Part shown: positions 46,214-54,859 of the stretch, one piece after another
Numbering within the stretch: the first letter of the stretch is position 1
Layout: each line of letters opens with the position of its first letter
NCBI RefSeq assembly: GCF_050278625.1
Contig: NZ_JBNNTI010000006.1
Span: 53,882-117,881 of the forward strand
Reading direction: 5' to 3'
Origin: Viridibacillus sp050278625
GTDB taxonomy: Bacteria > Bacillota > Bacilli > Bacillales_A > Planococcaceae
Length of the DNA: 64,000 bases
Translations under genes and position numbers: made by a program
Notes under the pieces: model-generated
Seen by the model: the letters and a program-made list of their open reading frames with translations, nothing else
The model's database searches: none
Told to the model about the DNA's origin: nothing

Positions 46214-46726
46214 TTATTCAATATTGCGTAATGAACCTTCGAAAATATCCATGAAATCATCACCGTAGATATTACGAATAATAGCCATTAGGTCTAATAA
46301 CTCTGGGAATTTACCATACATCTCCTTTAATGGCAGAGATCCTTCGAGAACACTATGTTTAGATTGGTTGTAATTTTCTGTTAATTCAACGAGTAATGAC
46401 TTACCTTTTTCGGTGAGCTCGACATATGTATTTCGCTTATCGTCATTACGTTTAGAAAATGCAAGCAATCCACGCTCCTCTAAATTTTTCGAGAAATTGA
46501 ATGCGGTTGATACGTGCATTACACCAAATTTTGCTATATCAGAAATCGATGCGCCTTCAAGATTAGAAGCAATCCATAATACATGGTGCTCATTGATATT
46601 TAAATCATATGGTTTTATCCATGCTTGCCAATCTTTTTCAGCAGCTTTCCATAGGGCCTTCGATAGCTGGGCGATTCTTTGGCTGTAAAGCATAGCTTCA
46701 CGAACCGTATATAAGTCTTCAGGCAT
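46214..46726 (-). CDS. scoC: MarR-family transition-state regulator ScoC (Hpr)
   Basis: A 170-aa protein matching ScoC/Hpr: EDLYTVREAMLYSQRIAQLS, the winged helix INEHHVLWIASNLEGASISD IAKFGVMHVSTAFNFSKNLE, the wing KRNDDKRNTYVELTEKG, and a C-terminal helical extension. In B. subtilis it represses protease, sporulation and peptide-transport genes. Position next to yhaH and trpP is conserved. I take ATG 46726; the ribosome site is weak. Confidence 0.88.
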   Translation of the reverse strand: MPEDLYTVREAMLYSQRIAQLSKALWKAAEKDWQAWIKPYDLNINEHHVLWIASNLEGASISDIAKFGVMHVSTAFNFSKNLEERGLLAFSKRNDDKRNTYVELTEKGKSLLVELTENYNQSKHSVLEGSLPLKEMYGKFPELLDLMAIIRNIYGDDFMDIFEGSLRNIE

Positions 46727-46874
46727 AGCTATCACCAACTTTCGCAATTTTCTAACATTATAACATTATTTGTAAATAATAAACAATCGTTTTCCAATAT
46801 AAAATAGTATAAAAAGATACTTTTTCTAATAGTTTAACTATTTTTCTCGAAGAATATACTTTTATCAGATGATT

Positions 46875-47240
46875 TTATGCATTGTCTTTTTTTATTTTAC
46901 GATTTTGAAACTCAGCTAAATGTTTTTCAATTTCTTCAACAGAGCTTTGTAAAGAATCGATCTCTTGTTGGAGATTCTCTTGAATAGGCGCTGTCTCAGC
47001 TTGCCAAGCAGCAAAAGATTCTTTAGATTCTTCAATAACTTTAGGGATAGTTTGTTGTGCTTCGTTTTTTATGTTTTCAATAGCCCCTTTAATATCTGCT
47101 ATTCTATTTTGCAGGTCCTCTTTAGTAGTTTGTAATGATGATCTAAATTCTTTGCCTGATTGCGGTGTAGATAAAAGGACTGCTACCATACCACCAATTG
47201 CCCCCGTTGTTAATCCGATTAAAAATGTAGACGTTTTCAT
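46875..47240 (-). CDS. yhaH: YtxH-domain protein YhaH
   Basis: A 121-aa protein with an N-terminal membrane helix containing the YtxH pattern (FLIGLTTGAIGGMVAVLLSTPQSGKEFR) and a long amphipathic coiled coil. YhaH-like proteins are linked to envelope stress and transition state, but their mechanism is unknown. It lies between scoC and trpP as in B. subtilis. Confidence 0.8.
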   Translation of the reverse strand: MKTSTFLIGLTTGAIGGMVAVLLSTPQSGKEFRSSLQTTKEDLQNRIADIKGAIENIKNEAQQTIPKVIEESKESFAAWQAETAPIQENLQQEIDSLQSSVEEIEKHLAEFQNRKIKKDNA

Positions 47241-47350
47241 AATATCGTTTCTCCTTCCTACTTTTAACTATGTATATCCTTCTTTTACTATAATAAAACA
47301 TGATAATTAATAAAAGAAAATAAAAACTGTTTATTCTTTGTAGCTATTAA

Positions 47351-47395
47351 AAAGAAGGTCATTATCTATAATACTGTAGATAGTGACCTTCTGGT
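47351..47395 (-). terminator. Terminator of trpP
   Basis: Long stem AGAAGGTCA-TATCTA with its complement, followed on the minus strand by a T-rich tract. Confidence 0.75.
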
Positions 47396-47418
47396 TATAT
47401 TATCTTTCATTTTGATAT

Positions 47419-47946
47419 TTAGGCATGTGTTAAAGCTGTATTAAATTTCGAACGTTTAACCAAGTTAATGATGATTGGGTAAATAATAATAAATGCTACG
47501 ACGTTAATGGCAACAGCAGGTAGTACAACTGTTATGAATAATGCTGTAAATGGAATTTTCGCTCCAACAACTAGTATGGCAGAACCTAAGAAAACACTTC
47601 CTGAAATAATCGTACCTACACCAGCAAGAACAGCTGATACTGCAATTTTCTGAGCAAACTTTCGTAATAATACAACTGCTACATAGAAAATAAATGCTGT
47701 GACTAATTTGTCGATAATGTTTGGTACAAAACCAGCTGGAAATGTTGAAAATAAGCCTGAAATCACGCCTGTTGTTATCGCAAGTAAGAAAACTTCCTTA
47801 ATGCCAGGGAATAATAAGATGCCGATAAACATCATCGTTAGCATGAAGTCTGGCTTCATACCACCATTAATTCCTGGAATCACGACATATAATGCCGCAC
47901 CTACACCAACTAAAAGTGCCATTAAAACTAAATTCTTCGTATTCAT
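47419..47946 (-). CDS. trpP: Tryptophan transporter TrpP
   Basis: A 175-aa integral membrane protein with about five helices (MNTKNLVLMALLVGVGAALY, GGMKPDFMLTMMFIGILLF...), matching TrpP (YhaG). It is the tryptophan uptake protein of Bacilli and resembles ECF-type substrate-binding components. ATG 47946 is preceded by AGGAGAG. In B. subtilis the TRAP protein blocks its translation; here a few GAG/TAG triplets precede the gene but spacing is irregular, so TRAP control is uncertain. Confidence 0.85.
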   Translation of the reverse strand: MNTKNLVLMALLVGVGAALYVVIPGINGGMKPDFMLTMMFIGILLFPGIKEVFLLAITTGVISGLFSTFPAGFVPNIIDKLVTAFIFYVAVVLLRKFAQKIAVSAVLAGVGTIISGSVFLGSAILVVGAKIPFTALFITVVLPAVAINVVAFIIIYPIIINLVKRSKFNTALTHA

Positions 47947-48094
47947 TTCTCATCTCTCCTATAGCTACACTGAGCTCAACTTTTGTTATTTCCTTCCGTA
48001 TCCTCGTGATCGAAAGCGAAACTTACACATGATTTTACAGGTAAATTATCTGAAAATCAACACTATTATAATATTGTTAATAAGAAATTTAATC

Positions 48095-48520
48095 CTATTT
48101 ATTTAGATTTACGATAATTTGTTCTGCTAGATCAGCTAAAATTACTGGCGTATATTCATCTGGTTTTGTAATCCAAGTAGGTTTAAATCCGTCTGTTTCA
48201 TCATATCTTGGTATGAAGTGTAAATGGAAGTGGAAAACAGTTTGTCCAGCCGCTTCGCCATTATTATTTACTAAGTTCATGCCAGCTGGGTTGAAAGTAT
48301 CTTTGATAGCGTTAGCTATTTTTGGTGCAATTGCAAATAGATTAGCAGCTACTTCAGAAGACATTTCAAAAACGTTTGCAACATGCTCCTTTGGAATTAA
48401 TAATGTATGACCTTTTGATAAGGGACCGATATCCATAAAGGCGTAGACAAATTCGTCTTCATAAATTTTCTTGCTTGGGATTGAACCATCGATAATTTTA
48501 CAAAATAAACAATCGCTCAT
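48095..48520 (-). CDS. hit: HIT-family nucleotide hydrolase/transferase Hit
   Basis: A 141-aa protein using ATG 48520 after AAAGGTGTG. N-terminal MSDCLFCKIIDGSIPSKKIY and the histidine triad FHFHLHFIPR (about 100-110) are diagnostic. It hydrolyses nucleoside phosphoramidates or dinucleotides. Divergent from ecsA with about 100 bases between starts, as in B. subtilis. Confidence 0.92.
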   Translation of the reverse strand: MSDCLFCKIIDGSIPSKKIYEDEFVYAFMDIGPLSKGHTLLIPKEHVANVFEMSSEVAANLFAIAPKIANAIKDTFNPAGMNLVNNNGEAAGQTVFHFHLHFIPRYDETDGFKPTWITKPDEYTPVILADLAEQIIVNLNK

Positions 48521-48623
48521 AAAAAACACACCTTTCATCATTTTGCTTTTCATTTTACCATATTGATAACTGCTAGTTTGCGAAAATTTTGATAAACTGT
48601 AAGAAGAATAGGAGTGACGAGGA

Positions 48624-49364
48624 ATGACAGTATTAGAATTGCAATCCGTAACAGGTGGTTATACGAGAAAGCCTGTTATTCATGATTTATCATTTACCAT
48701 TCAACCTGGAGAACTAGTCGGGCTAATTGGGCTGAATGGGGCAGGGAAAAGTACAACAATTAAACACATCATCGGATTAATGACTCAAAAAAGTGGGGAC
48801 ATTCTTCTAAACGGGATCTCAATAAAGGAAAATATGGATCAATATCGTGCATCATTTTCATATATTCCAGAAACGCCGGTACTATACGATGAGTTAACGT
48901 TAAAGGAACATTTAGAATTAACTGCAATGGCATATGGGTTAGATGAACAGACATTGAAAGAACGCTCTGAACCATTATTAAAAGAATTCCGTATGGAAAA
49001 ACGCTTAAACTGGTTCCCGTCGCATTTCTCAAAAGGGATGCGTCAAAAAGTAATGATTATGTGTGCATTCTTAGTTAATCCATCATTATATATTATTGAT
49101 GAGCCTTTTTTAGGACTAGATCCACTCGGTATTCAATCATTATTAGACCATATGGATGAAAAGAAAAAAGACGGGGCATCTATTTTGATGTCTACACATA
49201 TTTTATCGACGGCTGAAAAGCATTGTGACCGTATTTTATTGTTACATAATGGCCGACTTCGCGCACAAGGGACGATGGATGACTTACGCCAAGCTTTCAA
49301 TATGCCAGGTGCGACTTTGGACGACTTATACATCGCAATGACAAAGGAGCAAGATCATGAATAA
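48624..49364 (+). CDS. ecsA: ABC transporter ATPase EcsA
   Basis: A 246-aa ATPase: GLNGAGKSTTIKH (Walker A), FSKGMRQKVMIMCAF (signature), LYIIDEPFLGLD (Walker B), STHILSTAEKH (H-loop). EcsAB affects regulated intramembrane proteolysis, secretion, competence and sporulation in B. subtilis. It overlaps ecsB by eight bases. ecsC is absent; an M20 amidohydrolase follows on the other strand. Confidence 0.92.
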   Translation: MTVLELQSVTGGYTRKPVIHDLSFTIQPGELVGLIGLNGAGKSTTIKHIIGLMTQKSGDILLNGISIKENMDQYRASFSYIPETPVLYDELTLKEHLELTAMAYGLDEQTLKERSEPLLKEFRMEKRLNWFPSHFSKGMRQKVMIMCAFLVNPSLYIIDEPFLGLDPLGIQSLLDHMDEKKKDGASILMSTHILSTAEKHCDRILLLHNGRLRAQGTMDDLRQAFNMPGATLDDLYIAMTKEQDHE

Positions 49365-50538
49365 CTTGCATGATGTGTGGCGTACACGCTTCTTTCATTA
49401 TATAAATGAAGTGCAAAAGTATATGAAGTATGTCTTTACAGGGCATATGGCAATCGTACTTGTATTCATCATCGGTGCAGGTGGTTATCAATATAGTGAG
49501 TGGTTGAAAACAAATCCGACTGATTTTCCTTCTATATTAGTGACTGCAATGGTCTTAGGTTTTCTCTTAGCATTTAGTAGTCCTACGACTTTAATCCGCG
49601 AGCCTGACCAAGTATACTTATTGCCACTTGAGACAAAGCTTCCGATTTATTTTAGAAAGGCTCTAAATTGGACATTTTGGTCACAGATTCTTGTCGTTGT
49701 TATACCATTTATCGTAGCTCTACCTATGCTAAAGCAAATAGGACAAGTATCTACTGGAACGATTGGCTTCACATTTGTAGTTGTGGTGTTGATGAAGTGG
49801 TGGAATGTACAAGTCGATTTTGCATTTCGTTGGGCTAATCGAGGACAAGCAGTATGGGGAGACCGCCTCCTACGAGTATTAATCTCTATTACAGTTCTAG
49901 CATCAGTGTTATTGATGAACGTATGGATGATGATTATTGTTGCTATTCCAGTAATCTATTATGGTTTTACTTGGATGAAACAAAAGACAATGCATCCCTT
50001 CCCATATGAACATTTCGTAAAACTGGAGCAAAATCGTATGTTACGTCTTTACCGTTTTGCTAATTATTTTACAGACGTGCCGCATATACACGGTAGCATT
50101 AAAAGACGACAGTGGTTGGATGCTCTGTATAAAATGGTGCCGTTTAAAAAGGAAAACACACAAGCTTATTTGGTGTTCCGTACTTTCGTCCGTACAGATG
50201 ACCATTTCTATTTATGGGTACGTTTAACGACAATAGCTGCCTTAGGTGCTTTTTTTATTAATATGCCTGTTGCTGTTGGAGTCTTTTTAGCTGCGCTTGC
50301 CTTTGCGACGACAATTCAGTTGAAGCAAGCATTAATTTCTTCAACAGATTTCACTATGTATATGTTATACCCAATACCAGCAGTTTATCGTAAACTAGCA
50401 GTTCATAAAATTGTTCGTCTAGTAAGTATCGTGCAAGCGATTATCGTGTTAATTTGTGGCATAGGTAATCCATTATTTTATGTCGGACCAATTATTATGT
50501 TAATCGTTGGTGAGCTTACTTTAAGAATGACAAAATAA
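49357..50538 (+). CDS. ecsB: ABC transporter permease EcsB
   Basis: A 393-aa membrane protein with about nine hydrophobic segments, beginning MNNLHDVWRTRFFHYINEVQ, the typical EcsB start. It forms the membrane part with EcsA (start codon inside the ecsA 3' end). A terminator (50541-50578) follows directly. Confidence 0.9.
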   Translation: MNNLHDVWRTRFFHYINEVQKYMKYVFTGHMAIVLVFIIGAGGYQYSEWLKTNPTDFPSILVTAMVLGFLLAFSSPTTLIREPDQVYLLPLETKLPIYFRKALNWTFWSQILVVVIPFIVALPMLKQIGQVSTGTIGFTFVVVVLMKWWNVQVDFAFRWANRGQAVWGDRLLRVLISITVLASVLLMNVWMMIIVAIPVIYYGFTWMKQKTMHPFPYEHFVKLEQNRMLRLYRFANYFTDVPHIHGSIKRRQWLDALYKMVPFKKENTQAYLVFRTFVRTDDHFYLWVRLTTIAALGAFFINMPVAVGVFLAALAFATTIQLKQALISSTDFTMYMLYPIPAVYRKLAVHKIVRLVSIVQAIIVLICGIGNPLFYVGPIIMLIVGELTLRMTK

Positions 50539-50540
50539 AG

Positions 50541-50578
50541 AAAATCCTGAGACAGTAAAAATGTCTCAGGATTTTTTT
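50541..50578. terminator. Terminator between ecsB and the amidohydrolase
   Basis: Perfect stem AAATCCTGAGACA with TGTCTCAGGATTT and T run; the two genes converge here. Confidence 0.85.
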
Positions 50579-50579
50579 G

Positions 50580-51749
50580 TTATAGATTTTGATAATCCAG
50601 TACAGCTGCACCTAACGTTTTAGAAGCAATTAACATCGATTCTTCACGGAAATCGAATTTCGGATGATGATGTGGGTAAACTGTATTTTCAGGCATTGCT
50701 CCGGTAAAGAAAAACACACCTGGTACTTCTTCAAGATAATAAGAGAAATCTTCGCCAACCATAAGAGGAGGACACTGCTGGACGTTCAGAACACCAGGAA
50801 TTTCTTTAGCAATAGTTGTTAAGAAAGCAGCTTCTTTCTCATGATTGACTACTGGTGGATAGCCTCTTAAATAATCGTATGAATAAGAACAGTCTGCAGC
50901 AAGGCAAGTACCTTTTACAATACGTTCAATTTCAGCCTGAACTAAATCACGAATTTCGGGAATAAAAGTCCGTACAGTTCCAGAAATTTTAGCTTCTCCT
51001 GGAATTACGTTAAAGGTATCACCTGCGTTGAAAGAACCGATTGTTACAACAGCGGATTCGATAGGGTCTACTCGACGTGAGACAATTTGCTGTAGATAAG
51101 TAACAAGTTGAGCACCAACCGTTAAGGCATCAACTGTATCCTGTGGCATAGCCCCATGTCCACCACGACCATGTATTGTAATTTCAAAACGATCAGATGA
51201 AGCCATCATAGGTCCTGGGCGATGTTCGACTGTACCAAATGGCGTTAACGACCATAAATGGGTACCGAACACGGCGTCTACACCATTAAGACATCCAGCT
51301 TCTACCATTGGCTTCGCTCCACCTGGCGCAAATTCTTCTGCATGTTGATGAATAATTACGTATTCGCCAACTAACTGCTCGCGCATTTCATGAAGGGCTT
51401 TTGCTAGTTGTAGCATTGTGGCTGTATGACCATCATGGCCACAAGCATGCATAACGCCTGCTACAGTTGATTTATATGGTATATCATTTTCTTCTTGAAT
51501 AGGTAATGCATCAAAATCTGCTCTTAAAGCAATTGTTTTACCAGGTTTTGAACCTTTAATGTGTGCAACAACGCCGTTACCACCAACATTCGCTTCATAA
51601 GCTACACCTAGCTCATCGTAAAATTTTTGTATATACTTAGCTGTTTCAGTCTCTTCAAAAGATACTTCAGGATGCATATGTAAATGGCGACGAATTTGTA
51701 CCATATCTTTGTAAGAAGCATCTAGTTTATCAAAAAGTTGTATTTTCAT
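50580..51749 (-). CDS. yhaA: M20-family N-acyl-amino-acid amidohydrolase (YhaA-like)
   Basis: A 389-aa metallopeptidase-fold enzyme: HMHPEVSFEE, LRADFDALPIQEEN, HACGHDGHTA (metal ligands), HQHAEEFAPGGAKPM (catalytic Glu), then the dimerisation domain (GRGGHGAMPQDTVDAL) and C-terminal GEDFSYYLEEVPG and HHHPKFDF. It hydrolyses N-acyl or hippurate-like amides. In B. subtilis yhaA also lies beside the ecs genes. Confidence 0.88.
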   Translation of the reverse strand: MKIQLFDKLDASYKDMVQIRRHLHMHPEVSFEETETAKYIQKFYDELGVAYEANVGGNGVVAHIKGSKPGKTIALRADFDALPIQEENDIPYKSTVAGVMHACGHDGHTATMLQLAKALHEMREQLVGEYVIIHQHAEEFAPGGAKPMVEAGCLNGVDAVFGTHLWSLTPFGTVEHRPGPMMASSDRFEITIHGRGGHGAMPQDTVDALTVGAQLVTYLQQIVSRRVDPIESAVVTIGSFNAGDTFNVIPGEAKISGTVRTFIPEIRDLVQAEIERIVKGTCLAADCSYSYDYLRGYPPVVNHEKEAAFLTTIAKEIPGVLNVQQCPPLMVGEDFSYYLEEVPGVFFFTGAMPENTVYPHHHPKFDFREESMLIASKTLGAAVLDYQNL

Positions 51750-51833
51750 TTGCTATACCCCACTCATAGATAGTATTTTTGATTAACTTCTATTATAGCA
51801 AAAAAAGCCGAGTGCCTTACTCGACTTTAGTAA

Positions 51834-52352
51834 TTAATCTTTAGTTTCTTCATTTTTAGTAGTGGTATAGGTTGTTACATATGCTTTACTTGTGAAAATA
51901 TTACGATTTTCAATACCTTCTATACCAACGCGATTTTCAAAAGCATCTTTATAGGCATTCGATGCTTTCCAAGCTTCAAATGAGTTTGGACCAGACCATT
52001 CAGTTAAGGTAATATAAGTTTCGGAATTTAGTGGTTTAAGTAAGCGGTATGCTGTGAGACCAGGGTCTGATTCAATTACATGAGAACGACTTAAAAAACG
52101 ATGTTCAAATAGTGGACGACCTTCATCAGAGATAGGAAGATGATTCAGTACAAAAAAACCTTTATCTTCTAATTGATTAATTGAATCGATTACTTCGTAG
52201 CTTCTAGGGGTTTGAAATACTGATTTTCCCTCTGTTTCATGTAGTAACATAGAGTTACCTGAGCCAAGTAATACAATCATTTTTTCATTTGGGTATTTGT
52301 TTCGTAAGCTCTTCATAAATTCTGGTGTTCCAGATGTTAAATAAATATTCAA
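51834..52352 (-). CDS. hmoB: Haem-degrading monooxygenase HmoB (YhgC)
   Basis: A 172-aa protein. Its N-terminal half (MNIYLTSGTPEFMKSLRNKY ...) and C-terminal ABM/IsdG-like half (about 70-165; LPISDEGRPLFEHRF, TYITLTEWSGPNSFEAWKAS, SKAYVTTY) match the HmoB family. HmoB opens the haem ring and releases iron. It is divergent from hemEHY, so haem breakdown and synthesis genes share one intergenic region, as in B. subtilis. Confidence 0.85.
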   Translation of the reverse strand: MNIYLTSGTPEFMKSLRNKYPNEKMIVLLGSGNSMLLHETEGKSVFQTPRSYEVIDSINQLEDKGFFVLNHLPISDEGRPLFEHRFLSRSHVIESDPGLTAYRLLKPLNSETYITLTEWSGPNSFEAWKASNAYKDAFENRVGIEGIENRNIFTSKAYVTTYTTTKNEETKD

Positions 52353-52424
52353 TAATAACGCCTCCTGTTCAATTTATGTGTTCTTGGACTATATTCAGTT
52401 TCGGTTGCAAGTTGCCTTAGCCTG

Positions 52425-52540
52425 GAGCTGTATGTTTTCCATAGTGTCCAGCTTCAAGCGCGAGCACTTCGAGGTCACTTAAGGTCATAGGATGCGGGTC
52501 ACACAACTGTCGCGTACTTAGGTTACCTTACTTGAATCGA
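52425..52540 (+). repeat. Degenerate copy of the structured A/B repeat
   Basis: GTCCAGCTTCAAGCGCGAGC (about 52444) resembles a B-unit start and ATAGGATGCGGGTCACACAA (about 52488), then CTTAGGTTACC, resembles an A unit. Stems are broken and the copy looks old. It lies between hmoB and hemE in the same orientation as the others. Confidence 0.65.
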
Positions 52541-52685
52541 AATCTTTTACCGTTATTTGTATAATATGTTTAGCCATAGCTTATATTAATTAAACATTAT
52601 AGTATACATAATTAATAATTGTATGTTTGATATATCGATAAAAAGCAAAATATATTAAAAGGATTTGAGTATTTTTAGATTGTCA

Positions 52686-52708
52686 GACATCTTTGTCAAA
52701 AAGATGTC
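52686..52708. promoter_or_regulatory. Perfect inverted repeat upstream of hemE
   Basis: GACATCTTT-GTCAA-AAAGATGTC, a 9-bp perfect palindrome with a 5-base spacer, 129 bases before the hemE start and outside the repeat copy. It has no T tail, so an operator is more likely than a terminator. I cannot name the regulator. Confidence 0.45.
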
Positions 52709-52836
52709 AACATTACAAACATTTTTATGACATTTCGGTCTGAAAACTATACAATAACATAGGAAACGACTATAGTGAAAACGGATACGAAAGTCGAAAC
52801 GATTAACTTATATATATGAAGGGAATGAATCTGTTC

Positions 52837-53886
52837 ATGAGAACGATTAATGATACGCTTTTACGCGCAGCACGTGGAGAGAGGACAGCCTATACACCTG
52901 TTTGGTATATGCGTCAAGCAGGACGTTCACAGCCTGAATACCGTAAGATTAAAGAAAAATACTCACTTGAGGAAATTACACATCAACCGGAATTGTGTGC
53001 ATATGTAACACATTTACCAGTACAAAATTATAATGTTGATGCAGCTATTTTATATAAAGATATCGTAACACCATTACCAGGTATGGGTGTGGATGTGAAA
53101 ATCAAAGCAGGTATTGGTCCAGTGATTTCAAATCCAATTCGCTCTGTAAAAGATGTAGAAGCTTTACGCGAATTTAATCCTGAAGAACATGTACCATTCG
53201 TGCTTGATACAATAAAACTTTTAACTGAAGAACAACTAGATGTACCTTTAATTGGTTTTGCAGGCGCTCCATTTACACTTGCAAGCTATATGATTGAAGG
53301 TGGTCCTTCTAAAAGCTACAGCTTAACAAAATCATTCATGGTATCAGAGCCACAAGCTTGGTTCATGCTAATGGACAAGTTAGCAGATATGATAATAGTG
53401 GATATTAAAGCGCAAGTTGGAGCAGGAGCTAAAGCGTTCCAAATTTTCGACTCATGGGTTGGCGCACTAAGTAAAGAAGATTATCGTATCTTCATTAAAC
53501 CAGTTATGACAAGAATTTTTAGTGAACTAAAAGAGTTAGATGTCCCAATGATTACATTCGGCGTAGGTGCAAGTCACTTAGCAATGGAATGGCATGACTT
53601 ACCAGTAGATGTTATTGGCTTAGATTGGCGTTTACCAATTAAAGAAGCGCGTGCTATGGGTATGACTAAACCAGTACAAGGCAACTTAGATCCAACATTA
53701 TTATTAGCTGATTGGTCTATCATTGAAGAACGAACAAAAGCAATTATTGACCAAGGCTTAGAAGTACCAGGTCATATTTTCAACCTTGGACATGGTGTTT
53801 TCCCTTCAGTAGATCCAGATGTTTTAAAACGTTTAACAACACTTATCCATGAATATAGTTCAGAACAAGTAAAAGTACGTTTTTAA
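52837..53886 (+). CDS. hemE: Uroporphyrinogen decarboxylase
   Basis: A 349-aa enzyme starting MRTINDTLLRAARGERTAYT PVWYMRQAGRSQPEY; the PVWxMRQAGR signature binds substrate carboxylates. DSWVGALS, GVGASHLA, GLDWRL, QGNLDP and FNLGHGVFP complete the family pattern. It makes coproporphyrinogen III. I prefer ATG 52837 (AAGGGA 12 bases upstream) to the ATGs at 52816 and 52825. First gene of the hemEHY operon. Confidence 0.92.
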   Translation: MRTINDTLLRAARGERTAYTPVWYMRQAGRSQPEYRKIKEKYSLEEITHQPELCAYVTHLPVQNYNVDAAILYKDIVTPLPGMGVDVKIKAGIGPVISNPIRSVKDVEALREFNPEEHVPFVLDTIKLLTEEQLDVPLIGFAGAPFTLASYMIEGGPSKSYSLTKSFMVSEPQAWFMLMDKLADMIIVDIKAQVGAGAKAFQIFDSWVGALSKEDYRIFIKPVMTRIFSELKELDVPMITFGVGASHLAMEWHDLPVDVIGLDWRLPIKEARAMGMTKPVQGNLDPTLLLADWSIIEERTKAIIDQGLEVPGHIFNLGHGVFPSVDPDVLKRLTTLIHEYSSEQVKVRF

Positions 53887-53920
53887 TAAGTAGTAAATAA
53901 CTTTTTGAGGTGAAATTACA

Positions 53921-54853
53921 ATGAGAAAAACAATGGGCTTACTAGTTATGGCTTATGGTACACCAAACAACGAAGATGAAATTGAAGCATATTATACACA
54001 TATTCGCCATGGTCGCAAACCTAGCGAAGAGTTAATCGAAGATTTACGTAGTCGTTATCAAGCTATCGGTGGTATTTCGCCTCTTGCTGAAACAACTCGT
54101 AACCAAGCAGCAGCTTTATGTGCACGTTTAAATGAAGTACAAGATGAAGTAGAGTACAAATTATATATTGGTTTAAAACATATTGCACCATTCGTGGAGG
54201 ATGCAGTTGAGGCAATGCATAAAGACGGAATTACTGAAGCAGTTTCTATCGTACTTGCACCTCACTTCTCAACATTCTCTATTAAATCGTACAATGGACG
54301 TGCGAAAGAAAAAGCTGAAGAATTAGGTGGTTTAACAATCACTTCAGTTGAAAGCTGGTACAAAGAGCCGAAATTCATCCAATATTGGACAGAAAAAATT
54401 AACGATGCGTTTGCAGAAATGTCAGAAGAAGAACGTAAAACAGCTTGCCTAATTGTTTCTAACCACTCATTACCGGAAAAGATTGTTAAAATGGGTGACC
54501 CGTATGCGGATCAATTACATGAGACAGCTAATATTCTTCAAAAAGAAACAGGGGTAGAACATATGGAAGTAGGCTGGCAAAGTGCTGGTCAAACACCTGA
54601 GCCTTGGCTTGGACCAGATGTTCAAGATTTAACTCGCGAACTATACAATGAAAAAGGCTTCCGTTCATTTGTCTATACACCAGTTGGCTTTACTGCGGAA
54701 CATTTAGAAGTATTGTATGACAATGACTATGAATGTCGTGTTGTTTGTGAGGAATTAGGTGCTAACTACCATCGTCCAGCTATGCCAAACGATGATCCAT
54801 TATTCATCAATGCTATGGTTGATGTTATTAATAAAACGTTATCTCAAGCCTAA
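53921..54853 (+). CDS. hemH: Coproporphyrin III ferrochelatase (CpfC/HemH)
   Basis: A 310-aa class I ferrochelatase fold: GLLVMAYGTPNNEDEIEAYY, the catalytic His in SNHSLPEKIV (about 185), GWQSAGQTPEPWLGPDV and PVGFTAEHLEVLYD. In Firmicutes it inserts iron into coproporphyrin III, before the last decarboxylation by HemQ/ChdC, which is not in this window. It lies 34 bases after hemE. Confidence 0.92.
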   Translation: MRKTMGLLVMAYGTPNNEDEIEAYYTHIRHGRKPSEELIEDLRSRYQAIGGISPLAETTRNQAAALCARLNEVQDEVEYKLYIGLKHIAPFVEDAVEAMHKDGITEAVSIVLAPHFSTFSIKSYNGRAKEKAEELGGLTITSVESWYKEPKFIQYWTEKINDAFAEMSEEERKTACLIVSNHSLPEKIVKMGDPYADQLHETANILQKETGVEHMEVGWQSAGQTPEPWLGPDVQDLTRELYNEKGFRSFVYTPVGFTAEHLEVLYDNDYECRVVCEELGANYHRPAMPNDDPLFINAMVDVINKTLSQA

Positions 54854-54859
54854 TAGAAA

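Noticed and set aside
47947..48010. TRAP-binding site upstream of trpP
   Set aside because: Only about five GAG/TAG triplets are seen with spacings from 0 to 7 bases; regular 2-3 base spacing of 9-11 triplets is expected.
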